Shown here: positions 47,939 to 57,739 of the stretch, piece by piece
Position numbering within the stretch: the stretch's first letter is position 1
Layout of the letters: every line of letters begins with the position of its first letter
Origin: Lacticaseibacillus suilingensis
GTDB taxonomy: Bacteria; Bacillota; Bacilli; Lactobacillales; Lactobacillaceae
Length of the DNA: 64,000 nucleotides
Assembly: GCF_016861845.1 (NCBI RefSeq)
Contig: NZ_BOLV01000014.1
Coordinates: 1 to 64,000, forward strand
Direction of reading: 5' to 3'
Notes under the pieces: generated by a model
Database searches by the model: none
Seen by the model: only the letters and a program-made list of their open reading frames with translations
What the model was told of the DNA's origin: nothing
Translations under genes and position numbers: made by a program

Positions 47939-49105
47939 CTACGAAGCGTGCGGATACTTAGTCACGCCAGCGACTAGGCGCTGCAACCCATCATCCAACA
48001 TTTGCGGCGGGCAGGCCAGATTTAGCCGCAGGAAGTGAGCACCATTACCGTGGTAGGCGTCCCCTGCGGCCAAGATCAGGCCGGTTTCCGCTCGGAGCCA
48101 CTGGCAAAAAGCCGCACTATCCGCACTCACCTGACTGATATCGAGCCAGGCCAAGTAGGTGGCATTCTCTGAGGCCAACCGCACACTTGGGAGCTGCGTA
48201 GCCAGACAGGTGGCCAGCGTCTGGCGATTAGTGGTCAGTTGCGCTTTCAAGGCATCGAGCCACTGGCCGCCTTGGGTGTAGGCGGCGATGGTCGCCGTCG
48301 TGGCCAAAGCGTTGGGCTCGGCCACTTGCGCCGTGGCCAGCGCCCGGTCCACCTGGGCATGCAAGGCGGCATCTGGCACCATCACCGTGGCCGCGTGAAT
48401 ACCAGCCAAGTTGAAGGTTTTGGACGGCGAAACACAGACGATGCTGTTGGCCCGCAGCTCATCAGGCAAGCTGAAGACCGGCGTGTACGCCGGCTCCCCG
48501 AAGACCAAATCACCGTGAATTTCATCGGCAATCAGCCGGACGTGATGCTTCACGCACAGCGTGGCAATCTGAGTAAGGTCGGCCTTGGACCATGCTTTAC
48601 CGATTGGATTATGCGGATTGCACAGCAGCATCAGTGTGCTCGCTGGCTGGGCCAACACCGACTCGAGCCGGTCAAAGTCAATCGCATAGCGCGCCGTTTG
48701 CGGATTATAGCTTAAGTCCGCCGAGGCAGCGGTGCGGCCATTGACAGCAATGGTCGAGAAAAACATATTGTACACAGGGGCCTGCACCACGATTTGATCG
48801 CCGGGCTGAGTCAGCTGGCGAATCATCGCCCCAATCGCTGGCATCACCCCGCTGGCAAAACTCATCCAAGCCGGGTCCGGACGCTGGTGGTCACGCTGCT
48901 CATACCAATCAGCGACAGCCGTGAAATACGCCGCCGGCACCTCTTCATAGCCAAAAACGCCGCTGTTAACTTTGGCTTTCATCGCCGCGACCACCGCTGG
49001 CGCCGTGGCAAAATCCATATCGGCAATCCACATCGGCAATTCGCCTGGTTGTACCTGCCACTTGATTGAATTGCTCCCACGACGGTTGATGATTTCGTCA
49101 AACAT
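47939..49105 (-). CDS. patB: MalY/PatB-family cystathionine beta-lyase
   Basis: A 388-residue PLP enzyme of aminotransferase class I/II, MalY/PatB group. Marks: FDEIINRRGSNSIKW at the start (family N-terminus D...RRGT.S.KW), PVYNMFF, NPHNPIGKAW, DEIHGDLVF and the PLP-lysine in SPSKTFNLAG. It would cleave cystathionine or cysteine S-conjugates to pyruvate, ammonia and a thiol, relevant to methionine metabolism and sulfur aroma. Full length. The start has GGAGG upstream. Monocistronic, divergent context separate from pot. Confidence 0.92.
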   Translation of the reverse strand: MFDEIINRRGSNSIKWQVQPGELPMWIADMDFATAPAVVAAMKAKVNSGVFGYEEVPAAYFTAVADWYEQRDHQRPDPAWMSFASGVMPAIGAMIRQLTQPGDQIVVQAPVYNMFFSTIAVNGRTAASADLSYNPQTARYAIDFDRLESVLAQPASTLMLLCNPHNPIGKAWSKADLTQIATLCVKHHVRLIADEIHGDLVFGEPAYTPVFSLPDELRANSIVCVSPSKTFNLAGIHAATVMVPDAALHAQVDRALATAQVAEPNALATTATIAAYTQGGQWLDALKAQLTTNRQTLATCLATQLPSVRLASENATYLAWLDISQVSADSAAFCQWLRAETGLILAAGDAYHGNGAHFLRLNLACPPQMLDDGLQRLVAGVTKYPHAS

Positions 49106-49119
49106 GCCTGCATTCCTCC

Positions 49120-51216
49120 TTATGAATCTTCCAGTTCAGCCATGGCGGCCGCATTCTCCGTATAATTCACGCCTTGAATCAGACGCTGGGCTAAGCTGGT
49201 ATTGATATAGCCTTGTTCCCGCAATTCATGAATCGCCGCGCGTTCCGCCGCCAAAGCCAGCGTCCGCAAACGCGCCATTTCCTTTTCATACTGCATACTT
49301 TTATGCGTGGTCTTGGCTTTCACCGTGGCAATTCGGCTACGATACTGCACAATCAAGGCATAAATCACCTGACGATTGTAGTGATGCGCCCGGTTTTCCG
49401 GTCGCCGGAGGAAAGCACTCACGGCCTTCAAACCGCCTTTGGCCAGCGCTTTTTCCACCGCCAGCCGCTCATGGTAGCGTGCTGGCTGCTTAACGCGCGT
49501 CGCCAGCAGCTGCTGCCACCAGGTGGCGAGGGTAAAACGAATGCGGTCCCAAACAATATGGCTGGTCACCGTGCCTTGCTTCGCAGTCATGCTTTGCAAA
49601 TCGCGCTGTTTGGCTTGCAAGCGGCGCTGAAAGCGCTGATAGGTACCGGGCTGAATGGCGTCGGCTTGTTTCAAGGCCTCTAGTGCATCAAGTTCGCCCG
49701 CTAATCCGACCAACCGCAGATCAACCTCGTCTTGCACAAACGGCGGCAACCCTTCACTATCATCAGCTTGCAAGTCAATGCGCCGAATCAGGTGTTGATA
49801 CTCGGTGATCAAATCCAGCACCGGCTTTTGGTTATCCTCCCGGCGTTCACTTTCCAGTTTACGCACTGCCATTTGGTAGAGGTAACGCTGCGCCTGCGGC
49901 AAAGTAATTAGGCGCACCGACTCGGTGGCCGTTGCGGGCTCCTCGCTGACGCTAGAACCCCGCAACTTCAGCGGCGCCCGGTTCTTGGTCATGATTGGCA
50001 AGAGCACTGTCGCCACCACCATGCTCAAAATGATATACCCCGCGGCGATAAACAACATCAAACTGCGCTCAGGAAAAGCCTGACCATTGGCAAGCACCAC
50101 TGGTACTGCCAGCACGCCGACCAAACTAATCGCCCCGCGCACGCCAGCAATCCCATTCAGCAAGGCCAACTTCAAACTTGGCGCTTCCGCATTGGGGCGG
50201 TGTGCCGTCGCCAGCATGTAACCATAGGTCCACAAAGTTCTGATCACCAGCATCACCAGGTAGACCAGCACCACATCCAGCACGGCCTGCCAAGTCGACA
50301 CTTCACGACTTTCGATGGTCATCCGCATCGCCACCGGCAGCTCCAGCCCCAAAATCAAGAAAATCAGCCCATTGAGTACATACACTAGGAGCTCCCATGA
50401 TTTTTCCGCCACAATCCGCAGCTCAGGCAACGCCGAAATGTACCGATTACCGACGACATTGGTCAATAGGCCAGCAACCACAACGGCAATCACACCGCTC
50501 GCGCCGAGGCCATCATCCACCACTAGGTAAATGACAAACGGCGTGATTAATTGGAGCACCGTATGCAAAATCGTATCGTTAATGCCTTGCTGCAACAACC
50601 ACAGCCGCAGTAGGTTGATCAGCCCCATCAGCGCCGCCCCAGCCAGGGCCCCAATGATGGCAATATACAGAAAGTCGCCCACCGCTTGCGTCAGCACAAA
50701 ACTCCCAGTCATGGCGGCGGCAATCCCGTATTTGAACCCAATCAAACCGCTAGCGTCGTTAATCAAGCTTTCCCCGCTGATCAAATGGAGCAAGCCGCTG
50801 GGCAAATGCACCCGCTGCGCCAACGACTGAACCGCAATCGGATCTGTTGGCGCCATAATCGCCGCCAACGCAAAGCTGGCCGCTAACGGCATTTTCGGCA
50901 CCAACCAGTGCAGGAAAAAGCCGCCCAGGAACGTAATGACAAACACCAGCACAATGGCATTGCCAATAATCGGCCCTCGCAGATTCCACAACTCCCGCCG
51001 CGGGAACCGTCGGCCATCGTTGTACAGCAGTGGCGCTGTGAACAGCACCATGAACCAGCTGGTTTGCATATCTAGCGTGACATGAAACAACAAAGCCGCG
51101 CCTAACCCCAGCGCGGCTTGAATCAGGGAGACTGGCACAGCCACTAAATAATGGCTGATGACATTCGAGACCACGACCAAACTAATCAGTAACAGTCCAG
51201 CTTCAACTAGATGCAC
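49120..51216 (-). CDS. Na+/H+ antiporter, CPA1 family with long C-terminal domain
   Basis: A 698-residue antiporter. The N-terminal 410 residues hold about twelve membrane segments, with the ion-site APTDPIAVQSL and the conserved SGESLINDASGL motif of NhaP/NHE proteins. The remaining 280 residues are a charged, helical cytoplasmic domain with probable coiled coils (YQRFQRRLQAKQRDLQSM, ALAAERAAIHELREQG). It exports Na+ (or K+) against protons for pH and salt homeostasis. Encoded 14 bases before patB on the same strand, 21 bases after murB; the three may be co-transcribed. Confidence 0.9.
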   Translation of the reverse strand: MHLVEAGLLLISLVVVSNVISHYLVAVPVSLIQAALGLGAALLFHVTLDMQTSWFMVLFTAPLLYNDGRRFPRRELWNLRGPIIGNAIVLVFVITFLGGFFLHWLVPKMPLAASFALAAIMAPTDPIAVQSLAQRVHLPSGLLHLISGESLINDASGLIGFKYGIAAAMTGSFVLTQAVGDFLYIAIIGALAGAALMGLINLLRLWLLQQGINDTILHTVLQLITPFVIYLVVDDGLGASGVIAVVVAGLLTNVVGNRYISALPELRIVAEKSWELLVYVLNGLIFLILGLELPVAMRMTIESREVSTWQAVLDVVLVYLVMLVIRTLWTYGYMLATAHRPNAEAPSLKLALLNGIAGVRGAISLVGVLAVPVVLANGQAFPERSLMLFIAAGYIILSMVVATVLLPIMTKNRAPLKLRGSSVSEEPATATESVRLITLPQAQRYLYQMAVRKLESERREDNQKPVLDLITEYQHLIRRIDLQADDSEGLPPFVQDEVDLRLVGLAGELDALEALKQADAIQPGTYQRFQRRLQAKQRDLQSMTAKQGTVTSHIVWDRIRFTLATWWQQLLATRVKQPARYHERLAVEKALAKGGLKAVSAFLRRPENRAHHYNRQVIYALIVQYRSRIATVKAKTTHKSMQYEKEMARLRTLALAAERAAIHELREQGYINTSLAQRLIQGVNYTENAAAMAELEDS

Positions 51217-51237
51217 GAATGCGCCACTCCTTTCTGG

Positions 51238-52128
51238 TTATGAGGCAGTTTCACCAATGATTCGCACTTCCGGCTCCAGATGCACCCCGAACTTAGCAAA
51301 CACATTAGTTTGAACATATTTAATCATGTTCATGTAATCCGTCGCTGTGGCCTGGGCAATATTGACGATAAACCCGGCATGCTTCATCGAAATCTGGGCC
51401 CCGCCAATCGTATGCCCTTGCAGCCCGGCCTGCTGAATCATGGGGCCGACATAATGCCCCACTGGCCGCTTGAACACCGAACCACATGAAGGATATTCCA
51501 GTGGCTGTTTGCTAGCGCGGCGGGCATTGAGCTTGTCCATCCGGGCCCGGATATCAGGCTTAGGCGCTGGTATCAATGAGAAGGTGGCACTGAGCACCAC
51601 TTCGCCAGTTTCCTGCACCAAACTATGCCGATAACTGAAATTCATCGCCGTATTGTCGTAGGTTTTGATTTTACCGGCCTTCGTCAGCACTATCGCCGAC
51701 GTTAGCACGTCTTTGATTTCGCCGCCATACGCCCCAGCGTTCATGTACACGGCCCCGCCGATACTCCCGGGAATCCCGCAGGCGAATTCAAACCCAGATA
51801 AGCCACCACGATAAGCGGCTTCAGTGGTATCAATCAGCCGCGCGCCCGCTTGCGCCGTGACGGTAGTGCCGTTGACTTCGATAGCCGCCATCTCAGTTAA
51901 AATCAAGGTCAGCCCGCGAATACCACCATCCCGCACGATTAAATTTGAGGCGTTACCAATCACCGTCAGCGGCCAACCGTGTTCCTCAGCCGCCACGACC
52001 AACCGCTGCACTTCCGCCACCGACTTAGGAAAGGCCAGCTGATCCGCGGGCCCGCCGGTGCGGGTAAAGGTATACCGGCTAAGCGGTTCGTTCGTTAAAA
52101 TTCGAATACCATCAAGGGTTTCTGCCAT
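51238..52128 (-). CDS. murB: UDP-N-acetylenolpyruvoylglucosamine reductase
   Basis: A 296-residue type II MurB. Start at 52128 ([17 protein letters not shown]) with GGAGG 6 bases upstream. FAD-binding pieces: [32 protein letters not shown], and [23 protein letters not shown]; catalytic Ser in [11 protein letters not shown]. It reduces UDP-GlcNAc-enolpyruvate to UDP-MurNAc. Full length. A likely promoter (TATGCT -10) lies at about 52165-52160, downstream of the structured repeat. Confidence 0.96.
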   Translation of the reverse strand: MAETLDGIRILTNEPLSRYTFTRTGGPADQLAFPKSVAEVQRLVVAAEEHGWPLTVIGNASNLIVRDGGIRGLTLILTEMAAIEVNGTTVTAQAGARLIDTTEAAYRGGLSGFEFACGIPGSIGGAVYMNAGAYGGEIKDVLTSAIVLTKAGKIKTYDNTAMNFSYRHSLVQETGEVVLSATFSLIPAPKPDIRARMDKLNARRASKQPLEYPSCGSVFKRPVGHYVGPMIQQAGLQGHTIGGAQISMKHAGFIVNIAQATATDYMNMIKYVQTNVFAKFGVHLEPEVRIIGETAS

Positions 52129-52195
52129 GGTTAGCCTCCGCAAAAAGTTTACAGGTCTAGTTTAGCATACCCTCACCGAATCCGGTTGAAATGTC

Positions 52196-52346
52196 GGGCC
52201 GGGCAACCTCCGTTGGCATGGGCTGGAACGTGGTGGCCAGCGCTTTGAGCCTCTGCGAGTCTCAAAGTCGCGGCTTGTTCTAAGCCAACCAGTTGGCAAA
52301 GAACAATTTCACCACTGAGCCCATGCCAGCTCCGGTCGCCCTGCCC
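52196..52346. repeat. structured intergenic repeat, copy 1
   Basis: A 151-bp element nearly identical in its core to 63500-63657 read on the other strand. It folds as an outer stem (GGGC-c-GGGC at 52196-52204 with GCCC-t-GCCC at 52338-52346; then TGGCATGGGCT with AGCCCATGCCA; then GTGGTG with CACCAC) closing a junction with two hairpins: CTTTGAG/CTCAAAG, and TTGTTCT..GCCAA/TTGGC..AGAACAA. Junction bases GCCAGCG and TCGCGG are identical in both copies. See findings. Confidence 0.8.
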
Positions 52347-52559
52347 TACGGTGGTTGTTCACTGCAGTATCTAAATCGCCGTATACATTTGTGGGCCATG
52401 GAACAGTCCGACCCCCATGCTTACATCCACCCTCAAATACGCCATCTAAAGTAGCATTCAGCACACACATAAAGAAGGTACCTTCACCAGATGTTGAATT
52501 ATCACAGCACTAGACAAGAGCCGATTACCTTCCCAGTGACTTAAGAGCCCAACCGTGAT

Positions 52560-52588
52560 TTGAGCAGACCACCCTTTTCTTATATACT
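52560..52588 (+). promoter_or_regulatory. exoA promoter
   Basis: -35 TTGAGC (52560-52565), 17-base spacer, -10 TATACT (52583-52588), about 33 bases before the ATG. Confidence 0.65.
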
Positions 52589-52620
52589 AGGGGCAAATAC
52601 CGAAGAAGGAAGTTGAGCTC

Positions 52621-53388
52621 ATGAAACTCATTTCTTGGAACGTCAACGGGCTGCGCGCCGTGTTGAAACACGATTTTATGACGAGCTTCAATGACTTGGA
52701 TGCTGATTGGTTCTGCATCCAGGAAACCAAGATGCAGGAAGGCCAAGCCAGCTTGGACCTGCCGGGCTACCACCAATACTTCAACTACGCCGAGCGCAAA
52801 GGCTACTCTGGCACCGCCATTTTCACCAAGCACGAACCACTGGCGGTGACTTACGGCATCGGCCAGCCTGAGTTTGATGATGAAGGCCGCGTCATCACGT
52901 TGGAATATCCGAAATTTTACCTGATCACGGTTTACACGCCGAATTCAGGAAGCGAATTGAAGCGCCTCGATTATCGGCAGGCCTGGGACCAAGCCTTTCT
53001 GGCCTACACCAAGGCGCTGGCCGCCAAGAAGCCGTTGGTTTACTGCGGTGATTTGAATGTCGCCCATCATGAAATTGATTTGAAAAACCCGAGTTCCAAT
53101 CACCATAACGCCGGCTTCACCGACGAAGAACGCAACGACTTCACCACCCAGCTGGAAGCAGGGTTCACTGACACCTTTCGCCATTTCTATCCGAACCTTG
53201 AAGACGTGTATTCTTGGTGGAGCTATCGCTTCAGCGCTCGCTCCCGCAATGCCGGCTGGCGCATCGACTATTTCGTCGCCAGCGACAATTTCGTACCGTT
53301 CATCAAGGATGCCAAGATTCACAATGAAGTGCTCGGCTCTGACCACTGCCCAGTTGAGCTGGAAACCGTTGATTTATTAGGAGAATAA
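52621..53388 (+). CDS. exoA: exodeoxyribonuclease III / AP endonuclease
   Basis: A 255-residue ExoIII-family enzyme for base-excision repair. Active-site landmarks: SWNVNGLRA (Asn), QETKMQ (Glu metal ligand), GDLNVAHHEIDL (Asp, Asn), WRIDYFVAS and GSDHCPVEL (Asp-His). Full length. SD AAGGAAG about 7 bases before the ATG. It is followed after one base by an exonuclease gene, and both share a terminator, so a two-gene repair operon. Confidence 0.96.
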   Translation: MKLISWNVNGLRAVLKHDFMTSFNDLDADWFCIQETKMQEGQASLDLPGYHQYFNYAERKGYSGTAIFTKHEPLAVTYGIGQPEFDDEGRVITLEYPKFYLITVYTPNSGSELKRLDYRQAWDQAFLAYTKALAAKKPLVYCGDLNVAHHEIDLKNPSSNHHNAGFTDEERNDFTTQLEAGFTDTFRHFYPNLEDVYSWWSYRFSARSRNAGWRIDYFVASDNFVPFIKDAKIHNEVLGSDHCPVELETVDLLGE

Positions 53389-53389
53389 A

Positions 53390-53926
53390 ATGGATTTTAT
53401 CGCAATGGATTTTGAAACGGCTAACCGCCAGCGTGCCAGTGCCTGCTCCTTGGCCTTAGTGGTGGTGCGGCAAAGCCAAGTGGTGGATAGCTTCTACACC
53501 TTGATTGACCCAGAGGTGCCCTTCGAAAGCCAAAATGTGCGGATCCATGGCATCACGGAAGCCCAAGTCGCCGGTGAGCCGACTTTTCCGCAGGTCTGGC
53601 CGCATATCGCCAGCTTCTTCGCTCCTACCCGCCTAGTCACAGCGCACAATTCGCCCTTCGACGTGTCGGTGCTCAAACGGACGCTGGAGCGCTATGACAT
53701 GGCTGTTCCGCGCTATCAGGTGATTGACACCGCGCGCACGGCTAAGCGCCTGATGCCTGAGCTGCCCAATCACCGCCTGGACACCGTGTCCGCAGCGCTG
53801 CACATCCCCCTGGCGCATCACCACAATGCGTTGCAGGACAGTTACGCCTGCGCCCGCATCCTGCTCGCTCAGGAACAACAATTCGGCGATGCGACCTTAG
53901 CTAGCATGCTGAAAATCACCGCTTAA
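53390..53926 (+). CDS. DnaQ-like 3'-5' exonuclease
   Basis: A 178-residue DEDDh exonuclease: Exo I motif MDFETA (Asp, Glu), Exo II AHNSPFDVSVL (Asp), Exo III HNALQDSYAC (His, Asp). This is the size of stand-alone epsilon-like proteins of Lactobacillales. No polymerase-binding tail is evident. Start overlaps the exoA stop region (TAAAATGG). It probably trims 3' ends in repair together with ExoA. Confidence 0.9.
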   Translation: MDFIAMDFETANRQRASACSLALVVVRQSQVVDSFYTLIDPEVPFESQNVRIHGITEAQVAGEPTFPQVWPHIASFFAPTRLVTAHNSPFDVSVLKRTLERYDMAVPRYQVIDTARTAKRLMPELPNHRLDTVSAALHIPLAHHHNALQDSYACARILLAQEQQFGDATLASMLKITA

Positions 53927-53930
53927 CGGA

Positions 53931-53976
53931 TTCAAAAACGTGCTCCTCCCAACAGCGTGAGGAGCACGTTTTTGAA
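53931..53976. terminator. bidirectional terminator
   Basis: TTCAAAAACGTGCTCCTC pairs with its complement ending TTTTTGAA over about 16-18 bp. It ends the exoA operon and the convergent tsaE gene. Confidence 0.93.
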
Positions 53977-54429
53977 TTATGCCTGAATGGTTGCCAGCAG
54001 CGCTTTGGCGCGGGGCCCCACGGCTTCAAAGGTCAAGGTGCGTTTGTGATCGTCATCAGGATCTTTGAGGAAGTGAATGAGCAGGTAGTCCTCAGGCGTG
54101 GCTTCACCCAGAAAATCAGGCCATTCCACGACTGACACGCCATCGCCTTCAAAATATTCCTCTAAGCCCAGATCGCCAGCCCCACCATTTTCCAGCCGGT
54201 ACAGATCCATGTGGTACAGCGGCAAAGTGCCATCTGGATACTCGCGGATAATGGTGAAGGTGGGACTTTTGATGTAATCCGCGATGCCAAGTCCGCGCGC
54301 TAGCCCCTTAGTAAAACTGGTTTTGCCGGCGCCCAGGTCACCATCCAGCAGCAGAATGTCCCCTGCTTGCAAGTGCGGCGCTAGGCTTTGGGCAAAGGCT
54401 TGTAAACTTGCTTCATCGCTAAATTCCAT
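53977..54429 (-). CDS. tsaE: tRNA threonylcarbamoyladenosine ATPase TsaE
   Basis: A 150-residue TsaE. Walker A LDGDLGAGKTSFTKGLARGLG (G-x4-GKT form GDLGAGKT), then SPTFTIIREYPDG and HMDLYRLE (switch and Walker B area). It supports the t6A modification of ANN-decoding tRNAs with TsaB, TsaC and TsaD. Follows pta by 14 bases; ung-pta-tsaE order is usual in lactobacilli. Confidence 0.95.
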   Translation of the reverse strand: MEFSDEASLQAFAQSLAPHLQAGDILLLDGDLGAGKTSFTKGLARGLGIADYIKSPTFTIIREYPDGTLPLYHMDLYRLENGGAGDLGLEEYFEGDGVSVVEWPDFLGEATPEDYLLIHFLKDPDDDHKRTLTFEAVGPRAKALLATIQA

Positions 54430-54443
54430 CCAATCACGACTCC

Positions 54444-55421
54444 TTAGTTGATCAAATTCTGCGCCGCCGTAATGATGGCGACTTTGTACACATCCTCTTC
54501 ATTCGCGCCGCGTGACAGGTCAGAGACTGGCTTGTTCAGGCCTTGCAAAATCGGCCCCATCGCTTCAAAGCCGCCGAGGCGTTGGGCAATCTTGTAACCA
54601 ATATTACCAGATTGCAGGTCGGGGAAGATAAAGACGTTCGCATAACCTGCCACCTTTGAATCAGGCGCCTTGAGCTTCGCCACCGTTGGGACAAAGGCCG
54701 CGTCAAACTGCAATTCACCATCCAAAGCCAAATCTGGGGCCAGTTCATGGGCCAGCTTGGTCGCCTCAATCACTTTGTCCACTTGCGGTGCCTTAGCCGA
54801 ACCCTTGGTGGAGAAGGACAACATGGCCACTTTTGGGTCAATGTCGAACAGTTTAGCCGTTTTGGCCGATTCAACGGCGGTTTCGGCTAGGGTCTGGGCA
54901 TCAGGATCGATGTTAATGGCATTGTCGGCGAACAGATAGCGTTCGTCGCGGCCGCGCTGCATGATGAAGGCGCCACTGGTTCGAGAAACACCAGGGCGGG
55001 TCTTGATGATTTGCAAAGCAGGCCGCACGGTATCCGCCGTGGAGTGCACGGCGCCAGACACCATCCCGTCTGCCTTGCCCATGTACACGAGCATCGTGCC
55101 GAAGTAATTCGGATCTTTGACCATGGCTTGGGCCTGTTCTTCGGTGGCCTTACCATTGCGCCGTTCGAAAAAGGCCTGCGCCATTTCTGGCAAAATAGCA
55201 TCGGTTTGCGGATCACGCAGTTCCAGCTTGCTGATGTCCAACCCTTTCGCTTCAGCCACGGCGGCAATCTCGCTGGTGGTGCCCAGCAGGACTGGCTTAA
55301 TCAGCCCTTCTGCGGCCAAGCGCACCGCTGCGCCTAAAATCCGTGCGTCGTTGCCTTCAGGAAAGACAATCGACAAGTTTTTGCCCGTAATCTTTTGCTC
55401 TAAGCTTTCAAATAAATCCAA
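54444..55421 (-). CDS. pta: phosphate acetyltransferase
   Basis: A 325-residue Pta (acetyl-CoA + Pi to acetyl phosphate + CoA). A TTG start at 55421 is used, with GGAGGGATCATC before it (MDLFESLEQKITGKN). Signatures: IVFPEGNDARILGAA, GMVSGAVHSTADTVRPALQI, PDLQSGNIGYKIAQRLGG and GPILQGLNKPVSDLSRGA. Full length, no extra N-terminal domains, as usual in Firmicutes. A -10 TATGAT lies upstream. Partner ackA is elsewhere in the window. Confidence 0.95.
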   Translation of the reverse strand: MDLFESLEQKITGKNLSIVFPEGNDARILGAAVRLAAEGLIKPVLLGTTSEIAAVAEAKGLDISKLELRDPQTDAILPEMAQAFFERRNGKATEEQAQAMVKDPNYFGTMLVYMGKADGMVSGAVHSTADTVRPALQIIKTRPGVSRTSGAFIMQRGRDERYLFADNAINIDPDAQTLAETAVESAKTAKLFDIDPKVAMLSFSTKGSAKAPQVDKVIEATKLAHELAPDLALDGELQFDAAFVPTVAKLKAPDSKVAGYANVFIFPDLQSGNIGYKIAQRLGGFEAMGPILQGLNKPVSDLSRGANEEDVYKVAIITAAQNLIN

Positions 55422-55507
55422 GATGATCCCTCCAAATTGCGAATTGTTAGCGCCTTCAACGCTCGCCCTCTATCATATCAGTCCTCTTTACCGCTTGCAC
55501 TCATAAA

Positions 55508-56200
55508 TTACTGGTTGCTCAGGTCTGGCTGCGCCGGGAGCTGCCAATTGATGGGCCTCTCCCCCATTTGCGTCAGCAGCGCGTTCGTTTTGGAAAACGG
55601 CTTGCTGCCAAAAAAGCCGCGGTAAGCCGACAAGGGACTGGGGTGCGGCGACGTGATAATGGCGTTTTTGCTCTGGTCGATCAAGCTGGTTTTAGCCCGC
55701 GCCGAGCTGCCCCACAGGATGAACACCACCCGGCCGCGATCTGACAGCGCCGCAATGGCAGCGTCAGTCAACTCTTCCCAGCCTTGGCCCCGGTGCGAAT
55801 TTGCCTGCCCGGCGCGCACCGTCAGCACCGCGTTGAGGAGTAAGACCCCTTGCTGCGCCCAGCTTTTCAGATAGCCATGCGTCACTGGCGGATAACCGAG
55901 GTCGCTTTGCAGCTCTTTGTAGATATTTTGCAGCGACGGCGGCAAGGCGATGCCTGGCGCCACGGCAAAGCTGGCCCCGACGGCCTGGTTAGGTCCATGG
56001 TACGGATCCTGACCCAAAATCACCACCTTGACGGCTTCAAATGGGGTCCATTCAAAGGCCTGAAAAATATGATGCATTTCAGGATAAATGGTTTGCGTCT
56101 GATATTCCTGCTTGAGGAACTGGTGCAACCGCGCATAGGTGGGACCTTCAAATACCGGCGCGAGCACGGTCTGCCAATCATTATGAATCAGTGTTTTCAT
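55508..56200 (-). CDS. ung: uracil-DNA glycosylase
   Basis: A 230-residue family 1 UDG. Start at 56200 ([17 protein letters not shown]) with GGCGGAGG 6 bases upstream; the open frame extends far upstream but lacks a ribosome site. Motifs: water-activating [13 protein letters not shown] (Asp), [11 protein letters not shown], and [13 protein letters not shown] (His with the Leu intercalation loop). It removes uracil from DNA. Divergent from the HAD phosphatase gene. Confidence 0.96.
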   Translation of the reverse strand: MKTLIHNDWQTVLAPVFEGPTYARLHQFLKQEYQTQTIYPEMHHIFQAFEWTPFEAVKVVILGQDPYHGPNQAVGASFAVAPGIALPPSLQNIYKELQSDLGYPPVTHGYLKSWAQQGVLLLNAVLTVRAGQANSHRGQGWEELTDAAIAALSDRGRVVFILWGSSARAKTSLIDQSKNAIITSPHPSPLSAYRGFFGSKPFSKTNALLTQMGERPINWQLPAQPDLSNQ

Positions 56201-56288
56201 AAGCGACCTCCGCCTTCTAGTGTACTCAAAGCCTCCAGCCTTTGCATCCGCTTTTATGCTAAAATTGAGCCTGAATGGAGGTTTTTGC

Positions 56289-57194
56289 ATGATCAAACTG
56301 ATTGCGTCCGATATGGACGGCACCTTGCTCAACGATAAAATTGAAGTGTCTGCCAAAAACGCCGCGGCCATTCGCCAGGCGCAAGCCGCCGGCATCGAGT
56401 TCATTGTCGCCACGGGCCGCAACCTACCCCAAGCCCAAGTCGAGCTGCTCGCCCATGACCTGCACCCAGCTTATATCACGATTAATGGCGCGTTGGTCTA
56501 TGACGAAGCGGAAACCATTACTGTCCAAGTGCCGCTCACCAACGCCAAACTGCAAGCCTTGTTTGACGTGCTTGATGCCAGCGGCCTCTACTATGAACTG
56601 GAAGCCGCTGATGGTGTCATCTCTAATGCCAAGGCCGGGCGCATTGCCAATTTGATGGCGATGTATCGCGGCCAGGATGCCACCATGAGCGTCGCCACGG
56701 CCCGGCAAAAAGCCGAAGCCCGCACTCAGCAAATCAAAACCACTTACGTTGCTGATTACCGCGAAGTGTTCACGGACCCCGCGCTAGAAGCCTACAAGGT
56801 GATTGTGTTCTCCGATGATGAGCAAGCGGGCCTAGCCCCAGTCAAAGCTCGCGTCGAAGCACTTGGCGGTTTGGTCGTCACTTCCAGCGGCGCGCGCAAC
56901 ATTGAGATCAATGATCTCAAGGCGCAAAAAGGCCCGGCCCTCGCCGCTTATGCCCAAAAGCGCGGCTACACCATGGATGAGGTCATGGCCATCGGCGATA
57001 ACCTCAATGATGAATCCATGATCAGGCAAGCCAAATACAGCGTCGCAATGGGTAACGCCATCCCGCTGATCAAAGAACTGGCATGGCACACGACGTTGAC
57101 CAACCGCGAAGACGGCGTGGCCAAGGCCATCCAACGCGCCATTGCTCTCAACCAAGCGGAAAGCCAAGGTGAGCGCAATGATTTACTACATTGA
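56289..57194 (+). CDS. Cof-type HAD hydrolase
   Basis: A 301-residue HAD-IIB phosphatase. Start at 56289 ([16 protein letters not shown]) with GGAGG upstream. Motif I DMDGTLL (nucleophile Asp8), motif II ATGR, motif III Lys in [11 protein letters not shown], motif [12 protein letters not shown]. The cap domain (about 85-200) is typical of Cof/YidA sugar-phosphate or FMN phosphatases. Substrate unknown. Its end overlaps the next gene by 17 bases, so they are co-translated. Confidence 0.92.
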   Translation: MIKLIASDMDGTLLNDKIEVSAKNAAAIRQAQAAGIEFIVATGRNLPQAQVELLAHDLHPAYITINGALVYDEAETITVQVPLTNAKLQALFDVLDASGLYYELEAADGVISNAKAGRIANLMAMYRGQDATMSVATARQKAEARTQQIKTTYVADYREVFTDPALEAYKVIVFSDDEQAGLAPVKARVEALGGLVVTSSGARNIEINDLKAQKGPALAAYAQKRGYTMDEVMAIGDNLNDESMIRQAKYSVAMGNAIPLIKELAWHTTLTNREDGVAKAIQRAIALNQAESQGERNDLLH

Positions 57195-57690
57195 TGCGCA
57201 ATCGCTCCATGATACCGGCGTGACGGTGGTCAAAGACCACCACAATCAGCCGGCTTACATTCTTAATGGTAAGCACGGCCTCGCTAATGACCGCATCAAC
57301 TTGCACACGATTGCCGGTCAGGAGCTGGGCGACATTCGCCAGCGCAGCGTCGGCATGTCGCCGCGTTATGATTTGACCCTGAATGGCCATAAAGCCGGTA
57401 GCGTCAAAAAGCTGTTCGGCGTCTGGCATGAGTTTGTCTTTGTGTCTGATTTGAACTGGCTGATTTTCGGTAATCTGTTAGCCAATGAATATCACATCTA
57501 CCACGGCGTCAAAACCGTCACCACCATTGCGGCAGTCGGTGCTGCCACCAGCCGCACGTTCCAAATCGATATTTTGGATCCGCGTAACGTCCCGGCCGGC
57601 CTGCTCGTCGCCGCGATTCTGGACCGCTGGCGCTTCGTCCATCAAACGAACCCGCTTAGCCGGCGCAATCCTGCATACGGCTTAGGCTAA
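57178..57690 (+). CDS. LURP-one/YxjI-type (tubby-like) protein
   Basis: A 170-residue protein beginning [17 protein letters not shown] at 57178, inside the end of the HAD gene, with AAGGTGAG 5 bases upstream. Features such as AYILNGKHGLANDRINLHTI, GDIRQRSVGMSPRYDLTLNG and KLFGVWHEFVFVSDLNW, and a final segment at about 115-145, match the LOR/YxjI tubby-like beta-barrel group of Firmicutes. Function unknown; possibly lipid binding. Shares the terminator after it with the GNAT gene. Confidence 0.7.
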   Translation: MIYYIDAQSLHDTGVTVVKDHHNQPAYILNGKHGLANDRINLHTIAGQELGDIRQRSVGMSPRYDLTLNGHKAGSVKKLFGVWHEFVFVSDLNWLIFGNLLANEYHIYHGVKTVTTIAAVGAATSRTFQIDILDPRNVPAGLLVAAILDRWRFVHQTNPLSRRNPAYGLG

Positions 57691-57730
57691 AACAAGCCAC
57701 CTCTTGCGCTCGGCATGAGGTGGCTTGTTT
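57690..57730. terminator. bidirectional terminator
   Basis: AAACAAGCCACCTC (57690-57703) pairs with GAGGTGGCTTGTTT (57717-57730), 14 bp, A/T runs at both ends; placed between convergent genes. Confidence 0.93.
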
Positions 57731-57739
57731 ATATGTTCG

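Larger units (their letters stand above)
52129..52620. other. murB-exoA intergenic region
   Basis: About 490 bases between divergent genes. Contents: a probable murB promoter just left of 52196, the structured repeat copy 1 (52196-52346), then about 200 bases (52347-52555) in which I see no ORF with a ribosome site, only a short inverted repeat around GAAGGTACCTTC (52475-52486), and the exoA promoter. Confidence 0.6.
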